Source: RGDT01 sp964630925 (GTDB lineage: Bacteria; Planctomycetota; Planctomycetia; Gemmatales; Gemmataceae). Taken from it: a stretch of DNA of 51,632 nucleotides. The stretch lies in assembly GCA_964630925.1 (NCBI GenBank), contig CAZVZK010000072.1:1-51632 (forward strand). Direction: 5' to 3'. The position numbers and the translations under genes are program-made. The notes beneath the pieces were generated by a model. The model made no database searches. It had not been told where the DNA came from and was given only the letters and a program-made list of their open reading frames with translations. Shown piece after piece: positions 7,759 to 16,034 of this stretch (position 1 is its first letter; the number at the start of each line of letters is the position of its first letter).

Positions 7759-8412
7759 ATGTGTGACGAGGCCGCCTTCCTTGGCGCGATTCAGGATGAT
7801 CCGCGCGACGACGCCACGCGGCTCGTGTACGCCGACTGGCTCGAGGATCAGGGGGATATCCGGGCCGAGTATCTCCGGCTCGAACACCAGTTGGAACGCA
7901 TCCCGGCTCGGCTCGCCGAGCTGCGTGGACAGATCGACCCCGATTGGCTCGAGCGGGTCAGCAGGCCCCGACGGCTCGTGTTGGTGTCGTACCCGCCTGA
8001 GCGGAAGATCAGCGTCATCAAGCTCGTCCGCGAGATCACCGGGCTCGGGCTCGCGGAAGGCAAGAATCTCGTGGACAGGGCGCCTTCCGTCATTAAGGAC
8101 GGCCTCGACATCCGCGAAGCGCGGGCGCTCGCGGAGAGATTTTCCGACCACCTGGCCAATGTCGAGGTCGCCATCTCCCCGACGAGTAAGCGGTCTCGGC
8201 GTCTCGTGGTACTCTCGTACGCACCCCAGCAGAAGATCCACGTCATCAAGCTGGTCCGGGAGATCACGGGCTTGGGCCTCAGCGCGGCGAAGGCGCTCGC
8301 GGAGACACCGGGGAGCACGATCGCGGACGGCCTGTCCGTCGAGGACGCGGACCGACTGGTGTCGCGGTTCGCGGGGATCGCCGCGGCCGCTTCGAGGGTG
8401 TCGATCTATTAG
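7759..8412 (+). CDS. TIGR02996 N-terminus fused to two ribosomal bL12 C-terminal-like domains
   Basis: The ATG at 7759 starts the typical TIGR02996 module: MCDEAAFLGAIQDDPRDD, then RLVYADWLEDQGD (residues 21-33) and AEYLRLEHQLE. Two homologous domains follow, about 72-139 and 148-217. Each has a beta strand (RRLVLVSYPP, RRLVVLSYAP), then ISVIKLVREITGLGL or IHVIKLVREITGLGL, a Gly/Leu-rich helix (AEGKNLVDRAP, SAAKALAETPG) and a last helix. This matches the bL12 C-terminal domain pattern KVxVIKxVRxxTGLGLxEAKxLVExAP, the part that binds translation GTPases. The two copies are an internal duplication. The protein is not bL12: it lacks the N-terminal dimerisation region and sits among accessory genes. 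The open frame extends to 7606 but the domain start supports 7759. Confidence 0.75.
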   Translation: MCDEAAFLGAIQDDPRDDATRLVYADWLEDQGDIRAEYLRLEHQLERIPARLAELRGQIDPDWLERVSRPRRLVLVSYPPERKISVIKLVREITGLGLAEGKNLVDRAPSVIKDGLDIREARALAERFSDHLANVEVAISPTSKRSRRLVVLSYAPQQKIHVIKLVREITGLGLSAAKALAETPGSTIADGLSVEDADRLVSRFAGIAAAASRVSIY

Positions 8413-8417
8413 CCGTG

Positions 8418-9167
8418 TCACCCCGGCGCGTAGATCGACCGCCCGCCATCAACGGGCAGCATCGCGCCGGTGATGAAGTCGTTCTTCACCAGCGCCAGTA
8501 CCGCCTGGGCCACGTTCTCCGGGGTGCCCTCGCGCTTCACCAGCGTCGCGTTGATCGCCTCGTCACGCTCGGCCTGCGGCAGGTCGGGCGGCAGCATCAC
8601 CGGCCCCGGCAGCACGCAATTGACACGCACACGCGGGTTACGCGTCCCCAGCTCGACGGCCATCGTCCGCGTCAGGGCCGTCACGCCTCCCTTCGACGGG
8701 AAGTAGGCGGCGTAGCCGGTGTAGGGCCGGGCCTCGGCCCAGTCGCCCATCGTGACGATGACTCCGCCCTCCGGCTGCGCCACCATCGCCAGGCCGGCGT
8801 GCTGGCAGCACAGGAACGTCCCGAGCGTGTTCGCATCGAAATGGCGGCGCACGTCGTCGGCGGTCACGTCCTCCAGGCGTTTGCGTTGCCAGATGGCGGC
8901 GCACGTCACCAGCACGTCCAACCGCCCGAAGCGCGCCAGCGCCGCCGCCACCATGCGTTTGACGGCGGCCTCGTCGGACAGGTCGGCCTGGTACGCCTCG
9001 GCGTCGGTGCCGGCGGCACGCAGCTCGCGCACGGACCCCTCGGCGTCGGCGGCCGACGAATTGTAGTGCAGGGCGAGGGAGAAGCCCTCGCGCGCCAGGG
9101 CGTGGGCGACGTGCCAGCCGACACGCTTCTTGCCGCTGCCGGTGACCAGTGCGACCTTCCGGTTCAT
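8418..9167 (-). CDS. SDR-family oxidoreductase, pteridine-reductase-like
   Basis: The 249-aa protein has the Rossmann start VALVTGSGKKRVGWHVA (residues 5-21), where Arg sits at a position that is Gly in most SDRs; this is a mark of the FolM/PTR1 pteridine-reductase group. DLSDEAAVKRMV, FGRLDVLVTCAA and the catalytic YAAYFPSKGG (Tyr and Lys) follow, and the C-terminus ends in AMLPVDGGRSIY. The fold and NAD(P)H dependence are secure; the substrate is inferred. Its ATG overlaps the trpA stop by 4 nt, so it is the third gene of a trpB-trpA-SDR operon. It converges with the gene ending at 8412. Confidence 0.8.
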   Translation of the reverse strand: MNRKVALVTGSGKKRVGWHVAHALAREGFSLALHYNSSAADAEGSVRELRAAGTDAEAYQADLSDEAAVKRMVAAALARFGRLDVLVTCAAIWQRKRLEDVTADDVRRHFDANTLGTFLCCQHAGLAMVAQPEGGVIVTMGDWAEARPYTGYAAYFPSKGGVTALTRTMAVELGTRNPRVRVNCVLPGPVMLPPDLPQAERDEAINATLVKREGTPENVAQAVLALVKNDFITGAMLPVDGGRSIYAPG

Positions 9168-9967
9168 GTCCCCCCCAGCGCCTCGACCAGGGGGCGGGCG
9201 ATGGCGGTCATGCGTGCGGCGATCTCATCGGGCGTGCCTCCGGCCTCGGCCTGGCGCACCAGGGCGCTGCCCACGATGACGCCGTCGGCGTGTGGCCGCA
9301 GGAGGGCGGCGTGTTCGGGTCGGCTCACGCCGAAGCCGACGCATAGGGGCAGGGCCGTGCGGGCGCGGAACCACTTCAGGCGGGCGATCAGGTCGTCCGG
9401 CAGGCCGCCACGCTCCCCGGTGATGCCGGCGACGCTGACGCAGTACAGGAATCCGGAGCAGAACGACAGGATGCGCCCCGCCCGCTCGTCGGGCGTCGTC
9501 GGCGTCACGAGCTGGATGAGGTCGAGGCCCGCCTCGCGCGTCTCCTCGAACAGGCCGAGCGACTCCTCGTAGGGCAGGTCCGGCACGATGAGCCCGGCCA
9601 GCCCGGCATCCACGGCCCGCCCGAGGAAGGCGCCCGTCCCGCGCCGCCAGATGAGGCTGTAGGACACCATGCCGACCAGGGGCACGTTCGGCGATGCGTC
9701 ATTGATACGCGAGATGGCGGTGAACACGTCGTCGATCTTGAGGCCCCTGTCCAGGGCGCGGGTGTACGAGGCCTGGATGACGGGGCCGTCGGCGATGGGG
9801 TCGCTGTACGGGAAGCCGATCTCGATGAGGCTGGCGCCGGCGCGCGTCATCGCCCTCGCGCATGCGATGGTGGTTTCGGGTGACGGGTCGCCGGCGGTGA
9901 GGAACGGCATGAACGCCTTCCTGCCCTCGGCCCGCAGGCTTGCGAACGTGTCGTCGATGCGGCTCAT
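9164..9967 (-). CDS. trpA: Tryptophan synthase alpha chain
   Basis: The 267-aa protein matches the usual TrpA length. It has the opening FMPFLTAGDPSPETT and the catalytic segment ASLIEIGFPYSDPIADGP, which carries the conserved Glu (IEIG) and Asp (ADGP) of the active site. LIVPDLPYEES, FCSGFLYCVSVAGITG and the phosphate-binding PLCVGFGVSRPEH and VIVGSALV follow. It cleaves indole-3-glycerol phosphate to indole and glyceraldehyde 3-phosphate, passing indole to TrpB. The start overlaps the trpB stop by 4 nt, so translation is probably coupled. Confidence 0.97.
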   Translation of the reverse strand: MSRIDDTFASLRAEGRKAFMPFLTAGDPSPETTIACARAMTRAGASLIEIGFPYSDPIADGPVIQASYTRALDRGLKIDDVFTAISRINDASPNVPLVGMVSYSLIWRRGTGAFLGRAVDAGLAGLIVPDLPYEESLGLFEETREAGLDLIQLVTPTTPDERAGRILSFCSGFLYCVSVAGITGERGGLPDDLIARLKWFRARTALPLCVGFGVSRPEHAALLRPHADGVIVGSALVRQAEAGGTPDEIAARMTAIARPLVEALGGT

Positions 9968-11193
9968 AGGGTGTCCCCCGTGAGCCGGTCGATCTCGTAA
10001 CAGTCCTTGTCGCCCCTGCCGCTGAAGCAGACGACGACCACGTCGTCCTTCTTGCGCCCGGCGGCGATGCGCAGGGCCTCATCGACGGCATGGGCCGTCT
10101 CCAGGGCGGGGATGATTCCTTCCATCCGCGAGCACAGGCGGAAGGCGGCCAGCGCCGCGGCGTCATCGACGGAGGTGTAGCGGACGCGGCCGGCGTCCTT
10201 CCAGGCGGAATGCTCGGGGCCGACGCCCGGGTAATCGAGCCCCGCGGACACCGAATGAACCGGGGCGGTCTGGCCGTCATCGTCCTGGAGGACGTAGCTG
10301 AAGGTGCCGTGCAGCACGCCGGGGGCGCCGTGGCTCAGGGTGGCGGCGTGGCCGCCGAGGGATTCGCCGCGGCCGCCGGCCTCGACGCCGACGATCTCGA
10401 CGGAGGCGTCATCGATGAAGGGGTGGAACATGCCGGCGGCGTTGCTGCCGCCGCCGACACAGGCGACGACGACGTCGGGCAGCTTGCCCGTCTCCTGCAA
10501 GCACTGGGCGCGGGCCTCCTTGCCGATGACGGATTGGAAGTCGCGGACGATGCGCGGGAACGGGTGCGGGCCGACGACACTGCCGAGGATGTAGTGGGTG
10601 TCGCGGACGCTGGCCATCCAGTCGCGCATGGCCTCGTTGATGGCATCGCGGAGGGTGCGGCTGCCGGTGGTGACGGGGACGACCTCGGCGCCCATCGCGC
10701 GCATCTTGAACACGTTGAGCTTCTGGCGGCGGATGTCCTCCTCGCCCATGTAGACCTGGCAGGGCAGGCCGAAGAGGGCGCAGGCGGTCGCGGTGGCTAC
10801 GCCGTGCTGCCCGGCGCCGGTCTCGGCGATGATGCGGGTCTTGCCCATGCGGCGGGCGAGGAGGGCCTGGCCGATGCAGTTGTTGATCTTGTGGGCGCCG
10901 GTGTGGTTGAGGTCCTCGCGTTTGAGGTAGATGCGGGCGCCCCCGGCGTTGGCGGTGAGGCGTTCGGCGAGGTAGAGCGGCGAGGGGCGGTTGACGCAGG
11001 CGTGCAGCCAGTGCGTCAGCTCCTTGAGGAACTCGGGGTCTTTGGTCGCGCGGTCGTACTCGGCCTCGAGCTGCGCGAGGGCGGCCATCAGCGTCTCGGG
11101 GACGAAGCGTCCTCCGTAGGGGCCGAAGCGGCCCGAGGCGTCCGGGAGTGAGGAGAGTGCGGCCTGCATCGGGACCTGGGTAGAGGCGGGCAT
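9964..11193 (-). CDS. trpB: Tryptophan synthase beta chain
   Basis: The 409-aa protein carries GRFGPYGGRFVPETLM at the N-terminus, the PLP lysine motif NHTGAHKINN, ETGAGQHGVATA, and the glycine-rich phosphate loop CVGGGSNAAGMF. VCFSGRGDKD closes the C-terminus. It makes L-tryptophan from indole and serine, in complex with TrpA encoded just downstream. No trpEGDCF genes are in the window, so the pathway is split. The ATG at 11193 gives about 20 residues before the conserved core, normal for the family. The 203-nt region upstream (11194-11396) is the likely promoter site. Confidence 0.97.
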   Translation of the reverse strand: MPASTQVPMQAALSSLPDASGRFGPYGGRFVPETLMAALAQLEAEYDRATKDPEFLKELTHWLHACVNRPSPLYLAERLTANAGGARIYLKREDLNHTGAHKINNCIGQALLARRMGKTRIIAETGAGQHGVATATACALFGLPCQVYMGEEDIRRQKLNVFKMRAMGAEVVPVTTGSRTLRDAINEAMRDWMASVRDTHYILGSVVGPHPFPRIVRDFQSVIGKEARAQCLQETGKLPDVVVACVGGGSNAAGMFHPFIDDASVEIVGVEAGGRGESLGGHAATLSHGAPGVLHGTFSYVLQDDDGQTAPVHSVSAGLDYPGVGPEHSAWKDAGRVRYTSVDDAAALAAFRLCSRMEGIIPALETAHAVDEALRIAAGRKKDDVVVVCFSGRGDKDCYEIDRLTGDTL

Positions 11194-11396
11194 CCGTCAG
11201 GCTAGGGGCGGGGCGCGGGGCGGGCAAGACAGGGAGGGGAAGTGGGCTCACCTCGGAGGCACAGAAATCCTGGAGAAAGCACAGAGAAGGCAGGAGGAGA
11301 TGTGGACAACAAAGATATGGTTTGTTTTGTTCATCCTGTTGTCTCTCCCCTCTCCCTCTTCCCTGTCTCCCCGTGTCCTTGTGGCGAATCGGCTAT
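11194..11396. other. Relatively AT-rich intergenic region upstream of trpB
   Basis: No gene seen. Composition drops below the surroundings, with purine-rich and pyrimidine-rich runs (11241-11300 and 11341-11380). A small hairpin AACAAA/TTTGTT lies around 11305-11325. The start of the trp operon on the minus strand lies at its left end and the stop of the CotH-like gene at its right end, so it probably holds a terminator and the trp promoter. I could not pick out either with confidence. Confidence 0.4.
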
Positions 11397-12551
11397 TCAC
11401 TTCTTCCGGTCCAGCTCGCGCTTGAGCTGCTTCTCGACGTTGGCGAGGCGCTGCTTGATGACGTTGGCCACGTTCTTCGCGTGGCTGCCCATGTCACGCG
11501 CGAGGTTCTTGTCCACGTCGGCGAGGGCGGCCTGGATGGGCTTGACCGCCGCCTCCAGCTTCTTCGCCAGGTCGTCGGGCTTCAGGATCTTCTTCATGAT
11601 CTCGTCGAGGCGGGCGACGTAGCGTTTGCGCCCCTCGGGCGTCTCCATGACGGCCCGCGCCAGGGCGCCCTGGTAGCCGGGGAAGATGGTGTGGTTGACG
11701 TCGTTGAACATCTGGTCCATCCCCGAGGGGATGAAGACGAGCTTCTTGGTCTTGGGGTCGCCGTAGATGCGGTAGTTGTTGCGGTTGTTGGGGTAGCCGT
11801 CCCAGTCGCAGGTGATCATCTCGACGCAGAGGTAGCTGATGAAGCGGTCCATGTCGATCAGCTTCTCAAGCTCGGCGAATCGTTTGGCCCTGTCGATGCC
11901 CCACACCTTCGTCACCGCCTTGAGGTCGGCGTGCCCCTTGGGGCCCACGCCGCTCAGGAGCTGCAACGGCTGGTCGATGTCCCGGAGGAATCCGCCGTCG
12001 TAGAGATTGCCGTCGTCGTTGCCGAAGTTGCGACGCAGGAAGCCCTTGTCGTAGCCCTCCTTGAGGTAGTACAGGCCGCGCTTGCGGCCGTTGATGGTGA
12101 CCAGGGCGTGGGAGACGCGCGAGGCCGGGACGCCGCACCGGCGGAACATCTCGCCGGAGATCAGCTCGTGGAGGTAGGTGCCGTCCTGCACGCTGTTGGC
12201 GAGGTGCCACTTGTCGAGGCCGTGGTAGCGCTGCCCGGCGATGAACTTGTTCATGTTGAGGGTGAGGCCGGGCTTGTCGTCGATCCCGCGCGTGCTGCCG
12301 GCGGCGCCCTTGACGTGGATGCCGACGTCGAGGCCGACGACCTTGCCGTCCTCCGTGAGCTTGCACTTGACGTATTTGCGCGGCTCGCGGCGCAGCGACT
12401 CGAGCGCCTTCTTGTCCAGCTCGATGTCGATCTTGATGGTCTTCGCCTCGATGAAGAAGGCGGTGGCCTCCTTGTCGTCCTTCTTGGCGTCGGCGAGGAG
12501 CAGGGCGGGGGCCAGGGCGGCGAGGGCGAGGGCGGTCCATCGGTAGAACAT
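11397..12551 (-). CDS. Secreted CotH-type kinase domain protein
   Basis: The 384-aa protein starts at ATG 12551, with GGAG 7 nt upstream; an earlier in-frame start at 12599 has none. A signal peptide (MFYRWTALALAALAPALLLADA) is followed by the CotH fold: LTLNMNKF, WHLANSVQDGTYLHELI, RGLYYLKEGYDKGFL (Lys and Glu of the ATP site) and the catalytic-loop-like TCDWDGYPNNRNNYRIY. FIPSGMDQMF stands where the family has its DFG-like Asp. The C-terminal 90 residues are helical and Lys-rich. CotH proteins phosphorylate spore-coat or secreted proteins; a secreted protein kinase role is possible here. It lies 53 nt downstream of the PPC-domain gene on the same strand, which may be cotranscribed. Confidence 0.75.
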   Translation of the reverse strand: MFYRWTALALAALAPALLLADAKKDDKEATAFFIEAKTIKIDIELDKKALESLRREPRKYVKCKLTEDGKVVGLDVGIHVKGAAGSTRGIDDKPGLTLNMNKFIAGQRYHGLDKWHLANSVQDGTYLHELISGEMFRRCGVPASRVSHALVTINGRKRGLYYLKEGYDKGFLRRNFGNDDGNLYDGGFLRDIDQPLQLLSGVGPKGHADLKAVTKVWGIDRAKRFAELEKLIDMDRFISYLCVEMITCDWDGYPNNRNNYRIYGDPKTKKLVFIPSGMDQMFNDVNHTIFPGYQGALARAVMETPEGRKRYVARLDEIMKKILKPDDLAKKLEAAVKPIQAALADVDKNLARDMGSHAKNVANVIKQRLANVEKQLKRELDRKK

Positions 12552-12604
12552 GCGTCGCTCCTGGGGTGCCGTCGGGCCTCGGCCCTGGCGGGCCTCCACC
12601 CGAC

Positions 12605-14584
12605 CTACTTCTTCAACATCACCGTCACCGGGGCGGCCCGCTGCAGCCAGTCGCGCCCGCCGTGCTTGGCCGCCCCTTGCAGCGTGATCGAGAGCGCGCC
12701 GAGCTTGGCGGCGGGGGCCACCTTGAATTCGACCTTGGCGTCGTTCTTGTCCGCGGGGATCTTGGCCGGGACGAGAGTAACCCCCGGGACGGGCGCCGCG
12801 AGTGCGAGGGCGACCTCGCCCTTGAAATCCGGTTGCCGGGTGAGGGTGACGGTGACCGTGAGGCTCTTGCCCGGCTGGGCATCGGGCGCGTCGGCCTTGG
12901 CGGCGAGGGTGTAGGGCGGCTTCTCGGTGACCGACAGGCCGACGCGGGTAAGCTGCTCGCGCGGCGGCACGGGGAGGTTGGCCATCGCGGTGACGAGGAG
13001 CGCCCGCGTCGAGGCGAAGCGTGTGACCATCCTGTCACCGATCTTGGCGGTCCCGGTGATGCGGATCGAGTGCGGCCCGGACGGGATGTCCTCGGCCTTG
13101 AGCTGCATGACGACGGCGGGGACGTTGGGAGGCTTGGGCGGGCCGGCGGGGATGGTCGCCTTGCCTGAAATGCCCTTCGGGCCCTCGACGGTGACCTCGA
13201 CGGCGCCGGCGTAGCCCTGCTGCTGCATGAAGACGGGGACGCTGACCTCGCCGCCGGGAGCCACGTCGAAGCGGTCGATGGCCAGCGTCAGGGTGAAGTC
13301 GGGGGCGTACGGCGTGATGGTGACGCGGTACGCCTCATCCGGGCCGCCCCAGGAGTGCAGGTGTTCGACGGCGAGGGTGAAGTCGCCGTCGGCGGCGGCG
13401 GTGAAGTCGAGGCGCGGGGCGGCGGCGGCGTTGGTGGCCATCAGCTGGGCGCCCTTGGCGTCCTTGAGGGCCATGTGGACGTCGGTGGGGGAGCCGTACT
13501 CGGCGGTGTGGGCCTCGAGGATGAAGCGCTGGCCCTTCTTGGCGGCGAAGACGTAGTGGTCGATGTCGTCCTTCTTCTCGAAGCGTCCTGTCACGGCGCC
13601 GGGCGCGGTGATGCGGTTGGCCTTGGCCGGCTCGTCGTTCGGCTCCTTCTCGGACTGCTCGTCGAGATCGCTGACGGCCAGGGTGACGGGCCAGCCGGGC
13701 AGACCGCTCGCGCCGACGGGGGCGACCTGGACGGAGTCGATGGCTGGGTCGGCGGGGGCCTGGACATCGAGGGGGGCGACGCCCTCGACGGTCGGCCCGG
13801 CGAAGGCGATCTTCGTCTTGGTGCCACGCCTGATGGCCATCGGCAGGGCGGCGGTGGCGCAAGGGAAGTCGCCGATCCGGAGGCGGTAGCTGTAATCGCC
13901 ACCCCCGCGGTAACTTACATCGCGGACGGCGACGATGACGTCGCCGGCGTCCTTGAAGGTCATGGTGAGGCGGGCGTCGGTCTGCAGGCCGGGGGCGTCG
14001 TTGGAGAAGCCGCCGGGGATCTCGTTGCCCTTGGCGTCGAGGAGGGTGATCTGCGGGTCGAAGCCGGAGCCGAGGCGTCGGCCGAGGATCTCGAAGCTGA
14101 CGCGCTGGCCGGCCTTCACCGACATCTTGAAGTAGTCGGTGGCCTCGGCCACGTCGGCCTTGCCGGAGACGACGCAGGGGACGGGGACGGCCTGGGCGGT
14201 CTTGATGTCGCGGTTGGTGGCGGCCTCGGCGACCTCGGTGAGGGCGTCGATGCAGAACAGGCGGGCGTTGGAGACGCCGCGTTTGGTGGCGACCCTCACG
14301 AAGTGGTACCCGAGGGGTGCGTCCTTGGGGATATCGACCTTGAGCCTGGCCGCCGTGGGCGTCTTGTTCTCGACGACGGAGAACTTGGCCGGGAAGCTGG
14401 CCCACACCCCGGTGATGTCGCCGAGGTTGGTGCCGGTGATGGCGAGGTCCACGGCCGTGCCGCGCTGGGCGCCGAGGGCGGGGAGGGGCGCGAGGGTGGG
14501 CGCCTGGGGGTTGGCGGGTGCGGGGGGCTGGGCCTGGCCGGCGGCGGCGAGGATGAGGAGGGCGAGGAGGGGTGTGCGTGTCAT
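12605..14584 (-). CDS. Secreted multidomain protein with pre-peptidase C-terminal (PPC) domains
   Basis: The 659-aa protein begins with a signal peptide (MTRTPLLALLILAAAGQAQ) and a short Pro/Ala-rich linker. An IPT/TIG-like segment follows (GTAVDLAITGTNLGDITGVW), then a first PPC-like domain (about residues 130-235: ADVAEATDYFKMSVKAGQRV, YSYRLRIGDFP) and a second (about 315-425: EKEPNDEPAKANRI, IDHYVFAAKKGQRF, YRVTITPYAPDF). Beta-sandwich regions make up the rest. This layout is common in planctomycete exoproteins found near DUF1549/DUF1553 cytochromes; none are present here. It probably acts outside the cytoplasm in binding or adhesion. The CotH-like kinase gene follows 53 nt downstream. Confidence 0.75.
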   Translation of the reverse strand: MTRTPLLALLILAAAGQAQPPAPANPQAPTLAPLPALGAQRGTAVDLAITGTNLGDITGVWASFPAKFSVVENKTPTAARLKVDIPKDAPLGYHFVRVATKRGVSNARLFCIDALTEVAEAATNRDIKTAQAVPVPCVVSGKADVAEATDYFKMSVKAGQRVSFEILGRRLGSGFDPQITLLDAKGNEIPGGFSNDAPGLQTDARLTMTFKDAGDVIVAVRDVSYRGGGDYSYRLRIGDFPCATAALPMAIRRGTKTKIAFAGPTVEGVAPLDVQAPADPAIDSVQVAPVGASGLPGWPVTLAVSDLDEQSEKEPNDEPAKANRITAPGAVTGRFEKKDDIDHYVFAAKKGQRFILEAHTAEYGSPTDVHMALKDAKGAQLMATNAAAAPRLDFTAAADGDFTLAVEHLHSWGGPDEAYRVTITPYAPDFTLTLAIDRFDVAPGGEVSVPVFMQQQGYAGAVEVTVEGPKGISGKATIPAGPPKPPNVPAVVMQLKAEDIPSGPHSIRITGTAKIGDRMVTRFASTRALLVTAMANLPVPPREQLTRVGLSVTEKPPYTLAAKADAPDAQPGKSLTVTVTLTRQPDFKGEVALALAAPVPGVTLVPAKIPADKNDAKVEFKVAPAAKLGALSITLQGAAKHGGRDWLQRAAPVTVMLKK

Positions 14585-14635
14585 GGGAAGGCCCTGCGGC
14601 GGGAGAGTGCGGGACGGCGGGATGGAGTCATGTTA

Positions 14636-14801
14636 CAGGGGTCAGGGGTCAGGGGTCAGGGGTCAGTAAGAGAACAGCCAGTCCACAGCCGAGTCGGCGG
14701 GGATACGGCGATGGTCGGGGGCTTGTCTTCTCTTGCTTGCCTTCTCTCGGCTGTTCACCGGCTGTTCTCTGCTTTCTTACTGACCCCTGACCCCTGACCC
14801 C
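14636..14801. repeat. Inverted element with GGGGTCA heptamer arrays
   Basis: The left arm (14636-14679) has tandem GGGGTCA heptamers followed by GTAAGAGAACAGCC. The right arm (14760-14801) is its reverse complement with a 5-nt insertion: GGCTGTTCTCTGCTTTCTTAC and then TGACCCC units. About 80 nt separates the arms. It lies between the divergent starts of the PPC gene (14584) and a glycosyltransferase (14895). It looks like a small non-autonomous mobile or REP-type element; it has no coding capacity. Confidence 0.75.
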
Positions 14802-14894
14802 CTACCGGTTGGCCTTGTCCGGCTTCGCGGCGTCGGGCTATACTCCCCGCGCCTGATTCCGCAGGCCGACGCGCCTCATCAGGGAAGGAGCCCG

Positions 14895-16034
14895 ATGGAC
14901 GTGCCAACCCGAGCCCTTTCCCGCGAGCCGCACGGCACGGCAGGCCCCGCCATCGCCCGGCCCCGCCTCACCGTCGTCCTCGTCAACTACCAGCGTTGGG
15001 ACGACACGGCCCGGCTCGTCAGGCAGCTCCGCTCCGGCCGCGCCGTCCGCGAGGGCCTCGCCGAGATCGTCGTCATCGACAACAACTCGCCGCGCCACCG
15101 GGCCATCGCCCGCCTGCGCCGCACCCCCGGCGTCACGCTGCAGCGCTGGCGGCAGAATCGGGGCTTCGCCGTCGCGGTCAACGAGGGCGGCCGTCTGGGC
15201 CGAGGCGACTGGCTCCTGCTCCTCAACCCCGACATGACGGCCCGGCCCGGCTTCCTCGACTTGGTGCTGGAGCGGGCCGACGCCCTCGCCGACGCCGACC
15301 GCACCGCCGGCATCGCCGGCTTCCGCCTGCTGCACGGCGACGGGTCGCCCCAATTCTCCACGGGCTTCTTCCCGACGCTCGGCAGCACGCTGACACGTCT
15401 GCTCCTGCCGCGCACGCTGCGCAAGTACTCGCACCCCGAGGGCTGCGGGCCGCGCCGCGTCGACTGGGTCACCGGCTGCTGCATGCTGATCCGCCGTGAC
15501 TGCTGGCAGAGCCTCGGCGGCCTCGACCCGTCGTTCTTCCTCTATTACGAGGACGTGGACCTGTGCCGGCGGGCACGCGAGGCCGGCTGGTCGGTGTGGT
15601 TCGACCCGTCGGCGACGATCATCCATCACCAGCCTCTGCACGCACGCCCCGTGCCCCCGCACATCCGCCTCGTCACCCGGCACGCGCTGCTGGCCTACGC
15701 GGCCAAGCACTGGCCGGCGTGGCAGCGCGCGGTGCTGGGCGGCGTCGTGCGCGTGGAGGCGGCGGCGCGGTGGCTGGGGGCGTGGCTGGCCGGCGACCCC
15801 GAGGCCGTCCACACCTTCGCCGAGCTGGGGCGTGTAGTGGGCGAGATGCGCCGGGGCGAGGCCGCCGAGGCCCACGCCCGGCTGGTCGGGGTCATCCGCC
15901 GGCAGGAGCGTCAGCATGAGCGGCACGAGGTTGAGCGTGGTCATCCCCAGCCACAGCCGGCCCGACCTCCTGCACGCCTGCCTGAGCCGCGTCACGAGCC
16001 TTGCCCCGCCCTCGACGGAGGTCCTGACCGTTGA
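14895..16034 (+). CDS. Family 2 glycosyltransferase
   Basis: The 379-aa protein has the GT-A signatures of rhamnosyltransferase-like family 2 enzymes: LTVVLVNYQRWDDT (about 24-37), EIVVIDNNSPRHRA, NRGFAVAVNEG, the metal site LLLLNPDMTARPGF, the acceptor-side VTGCCMLIRRDCW and the catalytic-base motif FFLYYEDVDLCRRAREAGW. No membrane segments, so it is cytoplasmic or peripheral. GGAAGGAG precedes the ATG. The last 40 residues (QERQHERHEVERGH and a Pro/Arg-rich tail) are simply the next gene read in another frame, so the native C-terminus may once have ended near 15915. It overlaps the next glycosyltransferase by 119 nt. Confidence 0.88.
   Translation: MDVPTRALSREPHGTAGPAIARPRLTVVLVNYQRWDDTARLVRQLRSGRAVREGLAEIVVIDNNSPRHRAIARLRRTPGVTLQRWRQNRGFAVAVNEGGRLGRGDWLLLLNPDMTARPGFLDLVLERADALADADRTAGIAGFRLLHGDGSPQFSTGFFPTLGSTLTRLLLPRTLRKYSHPEGCGPRRVDWVTGCCMLIRRDCWQSLGGLDPSFFLYYEDVDLCRRAREAGWSVWFDPSATIIHHQPLHARPVPPHIRLVTRHALLAYAAKHWPAWQRAVLGGVVRVEAAARWLGAWLAGDPEAVHTFAELGRVVGEMRRGEAAEAHARLVGVIRRQERQHERHEVERGHPQPQPARPPARLPEPRHEPCPALDGGPDR

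Noticed and set aside
10090..11151. 353-aa plus-strand frame opposite trpB
   Set aside because: Antisense shadow of an unmistakable trpB.
13355..14797. 480-aa plus-strand frame opposite the PPC gene
   Set aside because: Gly/Val/Asp-rich composition without motifs; it runs through the inverted heptamer element and is the antisense of a well-supported gene.
14636..14801. CRISPR array
   Set aside because: The repeat unit is 7 nt without spacers and the arms are inverted, unlike CRISPR repeats.
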